The notes under the pieces are model-generated. The model did not search any database. It was not told the DNA's origin and saw only the letters and a program-made list of their open reading frames with translations. The position numbers were made by a program, and so were the translations under genes. A DNA stretch of 64,000 nucleotides from Ischnura elegans. Taxonomy: Eukaryota > Arthropoda > Insecta > Odonata > Coenagrionidae. This document shows, in pieces, positions 61,889 through 64,000 of this stretch. How positions within the stretch are numbered: the first letter of the stretch is position 1; each line of letters starts with the position of its first letter. Location: contig NC_060249.1 in the NCBI RefSeq assembly GCF_921293095.1, positions 77,511,907 to 77,575,906 of the forward strand, given 5' to 3'.

Positions 61889-62107
61889 GGGTGTCAATTT
61901 GACACCCTCCGGCATTCAATGTAAATTTGAATTTTTAAGACGGAAAAAAGAGTGGGGGGGTATCCCTAACACTGTCGTCTTATTAAGCCCTGAAAATGAT
62001 TAAAAGTCACGAAATATTTTATTGTACAACACTCTTTAAAGGCCAGCCTTGAAAAAAAATGTTTGCGCAGGGTGTCAAAATGACACCCTTCGGCATTCTA
62101 GTGTTAA
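61889..62107. repeat. subterminal repeats and TTAA-flanked end of a piggyBac-like element
   Basis: GGGTGTCAATTTGACACCC (61889-61907) and GGGTGTCAAAATGACACCC (62070-62088) are palindromic. Each is followed by (C/T)CGGCATTC. The second runs into CTAGTG and then TTAA (62104-62107), the piggyBac target. Orientation suits the minus-strand transposase fragment, whose 5' end would lie here. The other end was not found. Confidence 0.55.
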
Positions 62108-63588
62108 ATGAGTGGTCGCAATGAGCTGCCCTCCTCCTTTCCTATTTCATAATAGGAAATTCCATGGGAACCAGAGCTCTACTCTAAAAGCAAGTTTCTT
62201 TATATATAATCTGCCATCTTTAAGTACCTTAATTTAACACTTCATGTCTGCGAAAGATACATATTTTCATCAGTTCTATATAACCTGATCATGCCTGAAT
62301 TCTTCCTCTCTGCTTCTCACAAATGGTAGAATCAAAAAATGACCCCATCCTATACCTGGTCATCATTTGTCTTTATTGGTGCTGGTTTTCCTTGGTGAGG
62401 CAGCTCGCAAGCTCAGTGGTAGCACATTCTAATCACAAGTTGTCCAAAGCCTTTAGCAAAAGGGCAAACTCAAAGCCAATGGGAGGGAAAGTTTCTGTTG
62501 TTTAAAAATGGTGCTTTTTCAAACTGAACATCATTGGCAATTTTGGTTCCTACAGGCATCAGCTATTCAGGGTTAAATTTTTCTCCACCCTGAATAGATA
62601 TGGTGTTTAAAGTAAAGATAGTATAATTGCAATGATATTGAAATAGTATATTATTTAGTGTACTAACACAGTAATAAATCGTAGGTCTTTAATCAGCTTT
62701 CATTAATTTCTCTGCTGTGTGTTGCTATCTATGGGTTATGCGCTAAGAATTGGTAGCCTCTAAAAGACTCTCTTGGTTCTCAAAAATCATGTTAAAATGG
62801 ATATAAGTGTGCAATCGTTGATGGTATTTGCGCTTGTGCCATCCATTCATAAGGGATTCTAATCATAGCAACACTCCCAAACCTCCTAACACCTTATTAC
62901 CACATGATGCGTGGAAAATTAGGTTAAAAGTCATCATTCCCTACTTCTTCATAACTAATGGCATTTTATGTACATATTTTTAGTCTTATAGAATAGCCTT
63001 TAGCTTCGCCACCATTGTTCACCTTGGTTAGAACACCATATATATTCTGCGGGAACGTTTTTATATGTTTTGCACATTGACTGCGGCATTAACCCAAAAT
63101 TTTTATTGCTACCTGGATATTTTGCACTCTGACACTTTCCCTCGTGGTAGGGGGTGTCTCCTGAACAGGAGGCCTTTTATGTACCGGCTGGCAGCCACAA
63201 TCATAAACTCCTGCAGCCTAAGGGTTAAGGCTGTTGTTTTGGGGAGCAGTTCATTACTGTCCGGAGTTGGTTAAACAAGTGGATTCATCTATGAAAGAAA
63301 TGCTGCAGTCGGATGCAACTGCTCACCTCCCGATGTATTTCCTGTAGTGCTTTTCTATTCCCATAAAAGGGATGTATCTCCATTGATCTTGAAAATGTAG
63401 CATAGCAAACCAGATCCACATCAGAGCAATCAAACTTCAATTGGGCAATTAGGAGAGAGAGAAGGTGGTAAGGATTATGTATTGGTTTTTGGGGAATGCC
63501 CCCAATATAATTGGGGGTTGGGCAGTGGGCACCCATGAGATTTATAGCTTTACTTCAGAGGGTCATATGCAATCAAAATGGTTACACA
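62108..63588. other. intergenic, nothing recognised
   Basis: Short open frames without domains. No RNA gene or delimited repeat. Confidence 0.45.
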
Positions 63589-63761
63589 CAGGGACGGATT
63601 AAGGTCATTTTTTTGGGAAGGGAAGGGAAGTTCATTACTTCTGTGATGCCTTGGTGATATGCAATACCTCAAAGTGACAATGCATCAGAGTTCTGACATG
63701 CAAAGGGTTTTTTACAGAACTTAAAGGGGGGTACAGATGCCCTCCCGCCTCTCTCTAATTT
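63589..63761. mobile_element. possible hAT-like MITE
   Basis: CAGGGACGGATTAAGG opens the segment, and GGGGGG/CCCTCCC subterminal runs are present. Flanking GTTACACA and GTTACTGA match at 6 of 8 positions. The right terminus is poorly conserved, so the call is tentative. Confidence 0.4.
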
Positions 63762-64000
63762 GTTACTGATCAGAAAAGGAAGGTAATGGTCAAACGTCTA
63801 CAAGAATACTTTCTTTGCAGTTATTACAGAGCCTATTGAAATAAATCCCCCTCAGCTTCATGTTTAGTATAATGAAGAACACAAAAAATTTATTCTCAAT
63901 AGAGAACAATATTCTACTGGAAATGATCGACCAACAATCTAATACCACTATTAATACACAAATTAGATTTAGGGAATGACTCATGTACAGTAATAAATCA
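63762..64000. other. window end, nothing recognised
   Basis: AT-rich sequence with no supported feature. Confidence 0.5.

Noticed and set aside
1-64000. CRISPR array, prokaryotic operon, phage or viral genome
   Set aside because: No regularly spaced repeats, no dense coding and no viral structural or replication genes. Introns and SINEs show a eukaryotic genome.

Overview
The window is a eukaryotic, AT-rich genomic segment, most likely from an arthropod and probably an insect. The one recognisable host gene is an intron-containing ceramide synthase. It is surrounded by DNA-transposon remnants, snap-back (fold-back) repeats and tRNA-derived SINE pieces. There are no bacterial-style operons, rRNA genes or CRISPR arrays, and no intact tRNA gene. 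The order or species cannot be fixed from this sequence.

Layout. From 1 to about 50,000 I find no exon set I can defend. This part is old intergenic DNA with many short non-autonomous elements. At least ten look hAT-like: termini of the CAG(T/G)GGCG or TAGGG type, with 8-bp target duplications ranging from perfect to decayed (5211-5700, 9415-9730, 14279-14419, 22341-22633, 28452-28606, 46618-46891, 48384-48684, 49316-49586, 58586-60540, 58917-59173; possibly also 63589-63761). One element has 87-bp inverted ends and a 3-bp CAG duplication (41557-42171). Several are long fold-backs (3697-4274, 6143-6603, 12496-13112, 31801-32312, 40951-41212, 57416-58258). Two local tandem duplications lie at 36119-36530 and 37427-38150.

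The gene runs from 50215 to 55667 on the plus strand. It has eight coding exons with GT-AG introns and encodes 376 residues. The product is a Lag1/ceramide synthase (Schlank/CERS type) with an N-glycosylation sequon, a Hox-like segment, the Lag1 motif with its histidine pair, and a serine/acidic C-terminal tail. A probable 3' UTR follows. Beyond it lie another snap-back element, a fold-back element, a 1,955-bp hAT element with a second element nested inside it, and a broken piggyBac transposase fragment with an inverted duplication.

I found no undescribed multi-gene system. The most unusual material is (i) a dispersed snap-back family (12363, 18458, 53652, 57198) with a shared hairpin-GAAA core that loosely recalls type I hammerhead ribozymes of Penelope-like retroelements, (ii) a near-perfect 61-bp palindrome exactly at a hAT boundary, (iii) fold-back elements sharing AAAGGG...CCCTTT ends, and (iv) a tandemly duplicated unit beside a GC-rich island that keeps a hairpin in both copies.
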